NCBI GenBank assembly: GCA_016926925.1
Contig: JAFGNQ010000413.1
Location: forward strand, 1-6,154
DNA: 6,154 nucleotides
Direction: 5' to 3'
Source of the DNA: Candidatus Aminicenantota bacterium
GTDB taxonomy: Bacteria > Acidobacteriota > Aminicenantia > Aminicenantales > Aminicenantaceae
Below are positions 1 through 6,154 of this stretch, piece by piece. The translations under genes and the position numbers were made by a program. Each line of letters starts with the position of its first letter. Position 1 is the first letter of the stretch. Below the pieces are notes generated by a model. That model saw only the letters and a program-made list of their open reading frames with translations, was not told the origin of the DNA and made no database searches.

Positions 1-1044
1 ACATTCGGAAGAGTATCGTCGGTCGTGGATGCTGCAAGGCATCAGTACAATTTTCAGAAATCACAAAAAGATCTAACCCAATCGGATTTGATTTTTCAGG
101 TCGTCACATCCTATTGGGGACTGTCGGCAGCAGAGAAGACGGAAGCTCTGGCTGTAAGTTCGCTGGAAAGTTTTGAACAACTGCTTTCCGAAATCCGGGT
201 TCGATTGCAGGATAAGAATTCCGAAGTCGACGACTCGGATCTCCTGGAGGCCGAAACCTACCGAATCGATATAGAAAAAATCCGTCAGGAAAGCATCCAG
301 CAAAAGGAACTGGCTACAAAAGTATTCAATGTTTTGCTCGATTATGATCTGGATACGGCTGTATCGGCTACCGCTGTAGCTTCCCCCGAATTCTTTTTTG
401 GAGAAAACGAACAAGATAGATTCCTCAGTATTGCTAGCGAACGGAGACCGGAGATCCAAGGACTCCAATCGGCCATAAGCGCGGTTCGGGCTAAGCTCAA
501 CCTGGCAAAAAGCCAGAGGATGCCGGTTTTTTTCATCGCAGCCGGCCTCAGCTACGCACACGCAGGCAATCGGGATGATCAGACTAATCCGTTCGTCGTC
601 GACAACTTCAATTACAGGAATATAGGATTCCAATTCGGACTGAAATGGAATCCGAATATCTTCCTCCACAACGCCGAAATTCAAAAAACTCAGGCACAGC
701 ATCAGGCTGTGATAGAGAAAATGAGACTGTTGAAAGCGAAAATCGGATTGGAGGTAAGCCAGGCGTTCATCGATGCAAGAAAAAACGATGCCCTTCTAAA
801 AGCAGCTAAAGATTCCTTGAAAGCGGCCAAAACATGGCTTCGCATCGGCATGGACAATTGGGAAATGGGACTTGGTGACTCCTACCGCCTGCTGAGAGCC
901 TATCAAGCCTACTATCGTTTGAGAGGAGAAGAGATCAAAAGGGAATACGAATTCAATGTTTCCCTGGCCAAGCTGTCTTATGTCCTGGGCAATATGGATT
1001 TCTATCTGAAATGGATTAGGGATGGGAAAGCGAGTTTCGACTAG
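1..1044 (+). CDS. TolC-family outer-membrane efflux/export protein (OEP), 5'-truncated by the window edge
   Basis: Outer-membrane channel of the TolC/OEP type, which forms the exit duct of tripartite efflux or type I-like export complexes. The reading frame is open from base 1, so the 347 visible residues are the C-terminal part; family members are usually about 400-500 residues, so the signal peptide and first beta hairpin are probably missing. The visible part is mainly long amphipathic helices. Near positions 442-530 is the typical second-repeat start (ERRPEIQGLQSAISAVRAKL, then KSQRMP and a beta-like stretch ending in GLSYAHAG). A second beta-like stretch (IGFQFGLKWNP) follows, then helices ending in the usual C-terminal pattern (GDSYRLLRAYQAYY ... 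LAKLSYVLG). The GTG at 25 is probably an internal valine, since the frame continues upstream with no ribosome-binding site. It overlaps the next gene by 23 bp. Family assignment is firm; substrate is unknown. Confidence 0.9.
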   Translation, partial: TFGRVSSVVDAARHQYNFQKSQKDLTQSDLIFQVVTSYWGLSAAEKTEALAVSSLESFEQLLSEIRVRLQDKNSEVDDSDLLEAETYRIDIEKIRQESIQQKELATKVFNVLLDYDLDTAVSATAVASPEFFFGENEQDRFLSIASERRPEIQGLQSAISAVRAKLNLAKSQRMPVFFIAAGLSYAHAGNRDDQTNPFVVDNFNYRNIGFQFGLKWNPNIFLHNAEIQKTQAQHQAVIEKMRLLKAKIGLEVSQAFIDARKNDALLKAAKDSLKAAKTWLRIGMDNWEMGLGDSYRLLRAYQAYYRLRGEEIKREYEFNVSLAKLSYVLGNMDFYLKWIRDGKASFD

Positions 1045-2113
1045 AGCGATATTTTTCCGGATTTCGATTGTATTAAGTTCCCTCCTCTTTTTCGTAATGC
1101 CCCCACAAACATATCCGGGATACGGGCAAGCCCTAAAAAAGCAGGTCGAAGTGAATTATTCCAAGAATATCGAGCTTTTCGGAATCGTGGGGAACCTAAC
1201 CCCGCTCTGGGAGGAAACGGAACCGAATTTCCCTTTCGCCGATCGGGCAAGACAAAAGTTCCTGCCTTTTAAAAACCATGATGCCGTCAAGAATGCTCAA
1301 AAACTGTTGGAGAAAAGAAGCCGGCGCTACCTGGCACTCTTTGCCTTCTATCTTTCCGATTTGCCCGAAGCAAAAATCACGGTTCCCTCCCTTTCTTTTT
1401 TTGCCAAGCTGATGATGAAGAGATCCATTCCCGATATCAGAGATTTCTATTACAAATCCGACTTTGAAAGTTTTTGGCTCGAAAACGCCGCTTATTACGG
1501 CAAACTCCAATCCGATATCATGGAAAAAATAAAAAACATAGAAATCGCCTCATTTCTGGAAGGTTATTTCGGTTGCAAGATGGACCGCTATGTGCTCGTT
1601 TTTACTCCGCAGATGGCCAGGTTCCAAATGGGGCAGCTCATCAAATCGAAGGAGGGCAAGAGCGTATTTGCCGTATTCGGTCCTAGAGAAGAGGACATGA
1701 GCGGCCAATATTTCATCCGCACTCGAGACTTGCTGATTGATGTGGTTTTTCACGAATTCGGAAGGCTGTTCATGAGCGATATTTTGGAAAGACAAGAGAA
1801 ACTGCTCAAGCGATACAGTCATCTTCATAAAAAATTTAAAAAAAATATCACGAACAAAGAACTCCGGTCTTGGCATCGTTTTTTTTTCGAGAACATGTAT
1901 AGAGCCGTACAATCCAGACTTGTTTTGGGATTATTCGACGAGACGATCTCTTTATCCGACATGAAACGAAATTCCGGAGGTGATTTTCTGTTGGTTCCCG
2001 CACTCTACGAGCTCATTGCGAAATACGAGCGGAGCCGCGAGACCTACAAGGACCTCGAATCGTTCCTGCCGGATTTGCTGACAAGCTTAGAAGAAAGACT
2101 GAAGGACCAGTGA
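1022..2113 (+). CDS. Exported DUF4932-like protein with a degenerate HExxH (HEFGR) site
   Basis: Uncharacterised exported protein of 363 residues. The N-terminus has a basic region (K3, R4, R8, R13), a hydrophobic core at about 14-27 and a plausible signal-peptidase site after A37 (GQA). The mature part resembles DUF4932, a family I recall from Bacteroides and presume to be zinc-peptidase-like: an N-terminal EVNYSKNIELFGIVGNL segment (43-59), GYFGCKMDRYVLVFTP (181-196), LLIDVVFHEFGRLF (237-250) and a later FFENMYRAVQSRL (288-300). In a gluzincin-like reading H244 and E245 are the first ligand and catalytic Glu, and E290 could be the third ligand, but the second His is R248 here. The ATG at 1022 has no well-spaced Shine-Dalgarno and lies inside the TolC-like gene; it is chosen because it keeps the whole signal sequence and fits coupled translation. 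It is probably periplasmic, or lodged in the inner membrane if uncleaved. Being exported next to a TolC-like protein suggests a shared envelope job. The DUF4932 match is from memory of motifs and is moderate. Confidence 0.7.
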   Translation: MGKRVSTRAIFFRISIVLSSLLFFVMPPQTYPGYGQALKKQVEVNYSKNIELFGIVGNLTPLWEETEPNFPFADRARQKFLPFKNHDAVKNAQKLLEKRSRRYLALFAFYLSDLPEAKITVPSLSFFAKLMMKRSIPDIRDFYYKSDFESFWLENAAYYGKLQSDIMEKIKNIEIASFLEGYFGCKMDRYVLVFTPQMARFQMGQLIKSKEGKSVFAVFGPREEDMSGQYFIRTRDLLIDVVFHEFGRLFMSDILERQEKLLKRYSHLHKKFKKNITNKELRSWHRFFFENMYRAVQSRLVLGLFDETISLSDMKRNSGGDFLLVPALYELIAKYERSRETYKDLESFLPDLLTSLEERLKDQ

Positions 2114-3564
2114 ATCCAAGCAGTAATGATCAACTCTCTCGACAGGTAGCCAAAGGCGGATTTTGGGTCGTGTTGCTAAGACTGACCGATGTGTTCTCCG
2201 GTCTTATCAGAACAGTCATCCTGGCCCGCATTCTCTCCCCCTTTGATTTCGGACTGTTAGGGATTGCACTCATTTCCGTGTCCCTCTTGGAAACCTTTTC
2301 TCAGACAGGATTCGAAACCGCATTGATTCAAAAAAAAGAGGCTATAGAGAATTTTCTCAACTCGGCTTGGACGTCATTGATCATCAGAGGAGTTATCCTG
2401 TTCGCTCTCTTGTTTTGGACTGCTCCGTATTTGTCCGGCTTCTTTCATGCGCCTCAGGCAAAACCGGTTCTGCAAGTCTTGAGCCTGACCTTCTTATTAC
2501 AAGGATTCACCAATATCGGGGTTGTCTATTTTCAGAAACAACTCGAGTTCAACAAACAATTCTTTTTTCGGATCAGCGGCACTTTTGCCGACTTTATCGT
2601 AGTCGTTTCTGTTGCCCTGATAACGAGGAACGTCTGGGCACTGGTTTTCGGAATTCTTGCCGGAAAATTCGTGCAATTCGTAGCAAGCTATATTTTCCAC
2701 CCCTATCGACCGAGATTGCAGTTCGATACCGCGAAAATAAGAGAACTTTTCAATTTCGGGAAATGGATATTCGGATCGACCGTATTTATCTATTTTCTGA
2801 CTAAAGGAAATGATTTTTTCATAGGCAAATTTTTGGGCGTAGCTATGCTGGGGTTGTTTCAGATGGCGGACAATGTATCAAGCATACCTGCCAAACAGAT
2901 TACTCATGTCATATCTCAAGTTACATTCCCTGCCTATTCGAAATTGCAGGATGAAAAGACGAAGCTAAGAGAGACCTACTTGAAAGTCTTAAAATTCACC
3001 GGCTTTTTGTCCATCCCGACAGCAGGGCTCATATTTGTGTTCGCTCAACAGATTACCACACTGATTTTAGGAGAAAAGTGGAGCCCAATGGTACCCGCAC
3101 TAAAGATTTTGGCTGTAGGAGGATTGATAAGATCTCTGGGTGCCACTATAGGTCCTGTTTTTCATGGTATCGGCAAACCCGAAATCATGACAAAATTTAT
3201 GATTCTGCAGCTGGGAATGTTTTTAGCCTTGGTTTATCCCTTTATAAACAAATGGGAGTTGGAAGGGGCTGCTTTAGCTGCAGTAGTGCCGGGCTTCCTG
3301 GTAAACATCATCCTATCTTTCAGAATAGTTAAAGCAGTAGAATGCAGTCTAAGACATTTCTATGGAGTGTTGATTTGTCCATTTGCAGGAACAACGGTTG
3401 TCGTCCTGTCGATCATGATAGCCAAGAAGTTTCTCCCTCCCTTATCTCTAGGAGTCTTTTTGATATTGGCTCTGTCAGGAATAGCCGTCTATCTGCTGAT
3501 AAATTACGCGTTCAATAAGGAGCTCATTAAAATATTGAAGAATCTCTGGAGATATATAAAATAG
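2110..3564 (+). CDS. Wzx/PST-type polysaccharide flippase (MOP superfamily)
   Basis: Inner-membrane transporter that flips lipid-linked oligosaccharide to the periplasmic face in O-antigen, capsule or exopolysaccharide synthesis. The 484 residues are almost wholly hydrophobic, with about 12-14 membrane segments (roughly 15-37, 42-62, 86-106, 118-140, 152-172, 174-195, 216-232, 240-255, 292-315, 330-350, 362-382, 385-405, 418-438, 445-467). The N-terminus has the family signature: ARILSPFDFGLLGIALI (39-55) followed by GFETALIQKK (67-76), as in WzxC/TuaB-like transporters of the Polysacc_synt group. Length fits the family. The start is GTG, overlapping the upstream stop as GTGA (2110-2113), with GAAGGA at 2101-2106 as a closely spaced ribosome-binding site. 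Two glycosyltransferases follow at once, supporting a glycan role. MurJ is less likely given this context. Substrate cannot be told from sequence. Confidence 0.9.
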   Translation: MNPSSNDQLSRQVAKGGFWVVLLRLTDVFSGLIRTVILARILSPFDFGLLGIALISVSLLETFSQTGFETALIQKKEAIENFLNSAWTSLIIRGVILFALLFWTAPYLSGFFHAPQAKPVLQVLSLTFLLQGFTNIGVVYFQKQLEFNKQFFFRISGTFADFIVVVSVALITRNVWALVFGILAGKFVQFVASYIFHPYRPRLQFDTAKIRELFNFGKWIFGSTVFIYFLTKGNDFFIGKFLGVAMLGLFQMADNVSSIPAKQITHVISQVTFPAYSKLQDEKTKLRETYLKVLKFTGFLSIPTAGLIFVFAQQITTLILGEKWSPMVPALKILAVGGLIRSLGATIGPVFHGIGKPEIMTKFMILQLGMFLALVYPFINKWELEGAALAAVVPGFLVNIILSFRIVKAVECSLRHFYGVLICPFAGTTVVVLSIMIAKKFLPPLSLGVFLILALSGIAVYLLINYAFNKELIKILKNLWRYIK

Positions 3565-3584
3565 CTCAAAGGCCGGAATCGAGA

Positions 3585-4703
3585 ATGAGAGTATGTTTTA
3601 TCGCCACGGAAATTTTCAGTCAGGGTATCTTCGGCGGATTCGGTGCCATAACCAGAAGCCTTGCCAAAGGCCTGTCTGAGAGAGGATTGGACATCTGTGT
3701 CATCATGCCGAGACAGAAAGGACAAAAACCTCTGGAAGTAACGGATAATTTTATTGTCGTCAGCTACCCAGGACAATCTTACTCGGGTTGGAATAAATCT
3801 AGAGGCTTCAAGCATCTGTTTGAAGCGATTGATGCGGACATTTATCACAGCGAAGAACCCTCTGTCGGCACACATCTGGCTTTATTAGGATCCCCTGGAA
3901 AAAAACATATAATCACCTTTCAAGATCCACGGACACTGAAAGATCGTAAAAGAGAATGGATTGAGGCAGGGACTCGGGGATTCTCCCTCGTTCTCCAACA
4001 TGCAGAAATGAGATTCGCGTATTCAAAGATGAAAAATGCAGTTAGGAAGGCCGACAGATTGTTCATTCAAGCAAAATACGCAGCTCCCAAGGCCATGAGA
4101 ATATACGGATTGAAAAAGCCTCCCCACTTCCTCCCGTGTCCGGTCACAATTCCCACCGGACGATTGATAAAATCCGACCAAGCTACAGTCTGTTTTCTCG
4201 GAAGATGGGATCCCAGGAAGCGACCCGAGTACTTTTTCGAATTGGCACGAAGGTTCCCCGAGGTCAAATTCATCTCTATGGGAGGATGCCAGCCCCATTT
4301 TTCCGAGAGAGAGTCAAAGTTGATGGAAAAGATTCAGGACATTCCCAATTTAGAGATAACAGGATGGACCTTTGGAGAAGAAAAATCAAGGATACTTGAA
4401 AAGTCCTGGATCTTGATCAACACGAGTTGGAGAGAGTGTCTGCCGAGGTCTTATATCGAAGCCTGCGCCTATAAATGCGCCATTCTCTCGCATGAAAATC
4501 CGGATGACTTTGCTGCCAACTTTGGGTTTTGGGCACAGAAGGGAGACATTGAAGATTTTGCCGGAGGATTAGAACATTTGCTCCTAAGCAACAGATGGAA
4601 AGAATTGGGAGAAAGGGGTTATGCGTATGTCAAGGATACATTTGAATACGACAAGGTCATTGAAGACCACATAAGGATCTATGAGGATCTTCTTCAAAGC
4701 TAA
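3585..4703 (+). CDS. Divergent GT4-like glycosyltransferase (GT-B fold)
   Basis: Cytoplasmic or membrane-associated transferase that probably adds a sugar from a nucleotide donor to the growing lipid-linked glycan. The 372 residues fit the GT4 length. The N-terminal Rossmann half begins MRVCFIATEIFSQGIFGGFG (1-20), with the glycine-rich loop that follows the first strand, then SLAKGLSERGLDICVIMP (25-42). The C-terminal donor-binding half begins at TVCFLGRWDPRKRPEYFFEL (201-220), where R207 and K212/R213 sit at the usual phosphate-contact region. The E-x7-E motif is present as E284 and E292 (RECLPRSYIEACAYKCA), but the canonical A-x-G-x-P after it is altered to A-Y-K-C-A, so the protein is an outlying member. 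Residues 303-335 (HENPDDFAANFGFWAQKGDIEDFAGG) match the usual tail. It starts 20 bp after the flippase stop with no strong ribosome-binding site. Sugar and linkage are unknown. Confidence 0.88.
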   Translation: MRVCFIATEIFSQGIFGGFGAITRSLAKGLSERGLDICVIMPRQKGQKPLEVTDNFIVVSYPGQSYSGWNKSRGFKHLFEAIDADIYHSEEPSVGTHLALLGSPGKKHIITFQDPRTLKDRKREWIEAGTRGFSLVLQHAEMRFAYSKMKNAVRKADRLFIQAKYAAPKAMRIYGLKKPPHFLPCPVTIPTGRLIKSDQATVCFLGRWDPRKRPEYFFELARRFPEVKFISMGGCQPHFSERESKLMEKIQDIPNLEITGWTFGEEKSRILEKSWILINTSWRECLPRSYIEACAYKCAILSHENPDDFAANFGFWAQKGDIEDFAGGLEHLLLSNRWKELGERGYAYVKDTFEYDKVIEDHIRIYEDLLQS

Positions 4704-4709
4704 GCTTCT

Positions 4710-5927
4710 ATGAAAATTGCTATCATCTTATCCGCTTTTCCCAACTTATCGGAAACGTTCATCCTCAACCAGATTACCGGACTTATCGATAGAGGCTGCC
4801 AAGTCGAAATATTTGCTAAACGCAAAGCGAAAACGAAAAAAGTTCATGCCGTGGTCGAGCGATACGGCTTGATTTCTCTTGCGCATTTTTCGAACGTTCC
4901 TCATAACCCCATTCTCTTCTTTTTTAAAGGCCTCTTCCTTATGGCGGCAAATTTCTTCAAATCCCCGACAGTCACCCGTCGACTCATAAAAATGATCATT
5001 TATAAACGAACAGATAAGGCTTTCGAAGCTCTCTATTTCTTATCTCCGTTCCTGGGAACGAATTTCGATATCATTCACTGTCACTTCGGTTTGAATGGAA
5101 TTATCGGCCTCGCTCTGAAAAGATCGGGTATACAGGGGCGTCTTATCACCACCTTTCACGGCTTCGATTTATCGTCATTCCTTTTGAAAAAGGGAGATAA
5201 TGTCTACAATGAGCTCTTTAAAGGAGGCGACCTCTGTCTTGTCGTGAGCAAACACTGGAGAGAAAAGCTGATCGAATTGAATTGCGACCCTAAGAAAATC
5301 AAGATTCAGCGCATGGGCATAGATCTGGAAGAGTTCAGCTATATCGAAAGAAAAGAAAAGCCGGGGAAATATATAAAGCTGCTCACGGTCGGAAGACTGG
5401 TCGAAAAAAAGGGGCATGAGTATGCCATCCGGGCATTGGCAAAAATCGTCCAAAAAAGGGAGAATGTCGAATACACGATCGCAGGAGACGGCCCCTTAAA
5501 AGAAAGGCTGAGATCTCTCGTCTCGGAATTGAGGATGGAGAAGTATATCAAATTCGTGGGCGAGGTGGAAAAAAACGAAATCCTCGCACTCTACCGTCAG
5601 GCGCATATCTTTTTGCTCCCCAGTGCAACGGCGCAGAACGGCGACCAAGAAGGAATCCCTGTTGTGCTCATGGAAGCCCTGGCTTCGGGATTGCCGGCGG
5701 TCTCTTCGTATCATAGCGGCATTCCCGAACTGATCGAGGACGGAAAAAACGGCCTTCTCGTTCCTGAAAAAGACACAGCTGCGCTGGCCGAAGTGCTGGC
5801 TTATTTGATCGAAAATCCTCAGGTATGGCCTGCCATGGGACGACAGGGAAGAGAATTTATTGAAGATCACCATGATTGCAAAAAGCTCAATCAGGAACTC
5901 CTGCAAATATACAACTCCCTGTCCTAA
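4710..5927 (+). CDS. GT4 glycosyltransferase, WcaL/AmsK-like
   Basis: GT-B fold glycosyltransferase likely to extend a lipid-linked exopolysaccharide or lipopolysaccharide unit at the cytoplasmic face of the inner membrane. The 405 residues match WcaL/AmsK-type colanic acid or amylovoran transferases. The N-terminus has the recognisable SAFPNLSETFILNQITGLIDRG (8-29). Next come DIIHCHFG (120-127) and TTFHGFDLS (147-155), an acceptor-side region. The donor half starts at LLTVGRLVEKKGHEYAIRAL (224-243), with R229 and K233/K234 in the phosphate-binding position, then IAGDGPLKERL (257-267). The E-x7-E motif is canonical: E314 and E322 in EGIPVVLMEALASGLPAVSS. A hydrophobic patch at 67-82 may help membrane attachment. 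The ATG lies 6 bases after the previous stop with no good Shine-Dalgarno, suggesting reinitiation by ribosomes finishing the upstream gene. It is the last gene of the cluster before a non-coding gap. Exact sugar specificity cannot be read. Confidence 0.95.
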   Translation: MKIAIILSAFPNLSETFILNQITGLIDRGCQVEIFAKRKAKTKKVHAVVERYGLISLAHFSNVPHNPILFFFKGLFLMAANFFKSPTVTRRLIKMIIYKRTDKAFEALYFLSPFLGTNFDIIHCHFGLNGIIGLALKRSGIQGRLITTFHGFDLSSFLLKKGDNVYNELFKGGDLCLVVSKHWREKLIELNCDPKKIKIQRMGIDLEEFSYIERKEKPGKYIKLLTVGRLVEKKGHEYAIRALAKIVQKRENVEYTIAGDGPLKERLRSLVSELRMEKYIKFVGEVEKNEILALYRQAHIFLLPSATAQNGDQEGIPVVLMEALASGLPAVSSYHSGIPELIEDGKNGLLVPEKDTAALAEVLAYLIENPQVWPAMGRQGREFIEDHHDCKKLNQELLQIYNSLS

Positions 5928-6003
5928 GGGACCATCTCGGGCTATGATATAAAAGCGGTTATCCGGATGCTTCTCTCAGAAGAACTGAAGCTGTGATCAA
6001 TCG

Positions 6004-6050
6004 AGGATGATTTTTTTATTGAGGTTTCGGCTTGACTTGTTTATCATCCT
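6004..6050. repeat. 8-bp inverted repeat flanking the promoter
   Basis: AGGATGAT at 6004-6011 and its perfect reverse complement ATCATCCT at 6043-6050 are separated by 31 bases. The right arm covers most of the -10 box and the left arm lies just upstream of the -35 box. It could be a pair of operator half-sites or a chance repeat; the wide spacing makes an RNA stem unlikely to matter, because transcription should start downstream. Confidence 0.45.
6019..6047 (+). promoter_or_regulatory. Candidate sigma70 promoter for the gene at 6108
   Basis: The -35 box is TTGAGG (6019-6024, four of six consensus bases including TTGA) and the -10 box is TATCAT (6042-6047, five of six), with the ideal 17-base spacer. 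Transcription would start around 6053-6056, giving a leader of about 53 bases before the ATG. A second -35-like TTGACT at 6032-6037 has no matching -10 at proper spacing. It suggests that the last gene is expressed apart from the upstream operon. Confidence 0.5.
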
Positions 6051-6051
6051 A

Positions 6052-6079
6052 GATGGCTTGAGTAACACTCGCAGCCATC
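6052..6079 (+). promoter_or_regulatory. Imperfect hairpin at the predicted 5' end of the leader mRNA (or operator dyad)
   Basis: GATGGCT (6052-6058) pairs perfectly with AGCCATC (6073-6079). Inside it GAGT (6060-6063) pairs with ACTC (6067-6070) around an AAC loop (6064-6066). T6059 and G6071 can wobble-pair and C6072 bulges. No T-run follows, so it is not a terminator. A transcript starting near 6054 would begin inside the left arm, so it could act as a 5' protective stem or, as DNA, as an operator at the start site. Pairing is seen; function is inferred. Confidence 0.5.
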
Positions 6080-6095
6080 ACGAGATATGCTAATT

Positions 6096-6103
6096 AAAGG
6101 AGG
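6096..6103 (+). promoter_or_regulatory. Strong Shine-Dalgarno site
   Basis: AAAGGAGG lies four bases before the ATG at 6108. It is a near-perfect complement of the 16S rRNA 3' end and far stronger than any ribosome-binding site inside the upstream cluster. It fixes the start of the last gene. Confidence 0.85.
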
Positions 6104-6107
6104 ACTT

Positions 6108-6154
6108 ATGGTTCGACAACATCGAAAGATTCTTTGGCTGATCCCGTTCGTTAT
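6108..6154 (+). CDS. Start of an unidentified gene, probably exported or membrane protein (3'-truncated)
   Basis: Only 15 full codons are visible: MVRQHRKILWLIPFV, then the frame leaves the window. The pattern of basic residues (R3, H5, R6, K7) followed by a hydrophobic run from I8 on is that of a Sec signal peptide or a first membrane segment. The start is well supported by the AAAGGAGG site four bases upstream and by a candidate promoter with its own leader. It is therefore likely to begin a new transcription unit. Nothing more about its function can be said. Confidence 0.75.
   Translation, partial: MVRQHRKILWLIPFV

Larger units (their letters stand above)
5928..6107. other. 180-bp intergenic region between the glycan cluster and the next gene
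   Basis: This is the only non-coding interval of any size here. Its left half (5928-6003) holds only weak short pairings, such as CTTCT/AGAAG at 5970-5982, and no GC-rich stem followed directly by a T-run, so no intrinsic terminator can be supported. A run of seven T at 6011-6017 stands without a good stem in front. The right half holds a promoter, a promoter-spanning inverted repeat, a hairpin and a strong ribosome-binding site, listed separately. No tRNA or recognisable riboswitch class was seen by eye. Confidence 0.7.

Noticed and set aside
25..27. GTG as the start of the TolC-like gene
   Set aside because: The frame is open back to base 1, no ribosome-binding site precedes it, and the protein would lack a signal peptide; it is more likely an internal valine of a truncated gene.
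73..702. Long minus-strand frame of 209 codons opposite the TolC-like gene
   Set aside because: The translation resembles no family I know, and the + strand frame is clearly TolC-like; it is an antisense shadow.
1097..1099. ATG at codon 26 of the DUF4932-like gene as an alternative start
   Set aside because: It would remove the basic region and hydrophobic core of a good signal sequence and has no ribosome-binding site.
2367..2804. Plus-strand frame of 145 codons inside the flippase gene in another phase
   Set aside because: Its product is rich in Arg, Ser and Cys with no family resemblance, while the flippase frame has clear membrane segments.
5496..5906. Minus-strand frame of 136 codons opposite the second glycosyltransferase
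   Set aside because: It covers the strongly conserved donor-binding half of a canonical GT4 gene, and its own product has no recognisable features.
5943..5948. TATGAT as a -10 box just after the glycosyltransferase stop
   Set aside because: No TTGACA-like sequence lies 16-18 bases upstream.
5967..5996. Tiny frame MLLSEELKL as a leader peptide
   Set aside because: It has nine codons, no ribosome-binding site, lies upstream of the predicted promoter, and shows no run of regulatory codons.
5969..6017. Intrinsic terminator after the last glycosyltransferase
   Set aside because: The short pairings at 5969-5991 are weak and about 20 bases from the T7 run at 6011-6017; no stable stem abuts the T-run.

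Overview
This window looks like part of a Gram-negative (double-membraned) bacterial chromosome. The evidence is a TolC-family outer-membrane protein, an exported protein with a Sec-type signal sequence, and envelope-glycan genes. Base composition looks moderate by eye (not counted). Nothing in the window fixes the species, and I do not assign a phylum.

Layout: five genes lie on the + strand with almost no space between them, positions 1-5927. (1) The 3' part of a TolC-like outer-membrane efflux/export protein (1-1044), open at the left edge. (2) An exported protein resembling the DUF4932 family (1022-2113), a presumed zinc-peptidase-like family, whose HExxH-like site reads HEFGR. (3) A Wzx/PST-type polysaccharide flippase (2110-3564). 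(4) A divergent GT4-type glycosyltransferase (3585-4703). (5) A canonical GT4 glycosyltransferase of the WcaL/AmsK-like type (4710-5927). The junctions are a 23-bp overlap, a 4-bp overlap, a 20-bp gap and a 6-bp gap, so this reads as one transcription unit with translational coupling.

After the fifth gene there is a 180-bp non-coding interval (5928-6107). I see no convincing intrinsic terminator in it. It does hold a good sigma70-like promoter (TTGAGG-17-TATCAT), an inverted repeat spanning that promoter, and an imperfect 28-nt hairpin at the predicted transcript start. A strong AAAGGAGG ribosome-binding site follows, then the first 15 codons of a new gene that runs off the right edge and begins like an exported or membrane protein.

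Working model (inference): the two glycosyltransferases add sugars to a lipid-linked glycan, the flippase moves it across the inner membrane, and the TolC-like protein plus the exported DUF4932-like protein act in the periplasm and outer membrane, either in export or modification of the polysaccharide or in a separate export task encoded beside it. No polymerase (Wzy), initiating sugar-phosphate transferase, co-polymerase (Wzz/Wzc) or Wza-type OPX protein is visible; if they exist they lie outside the window. The most unusual item is the degenerate peptidase-like protein co-encoded with a TolC-like protein and a flippase.
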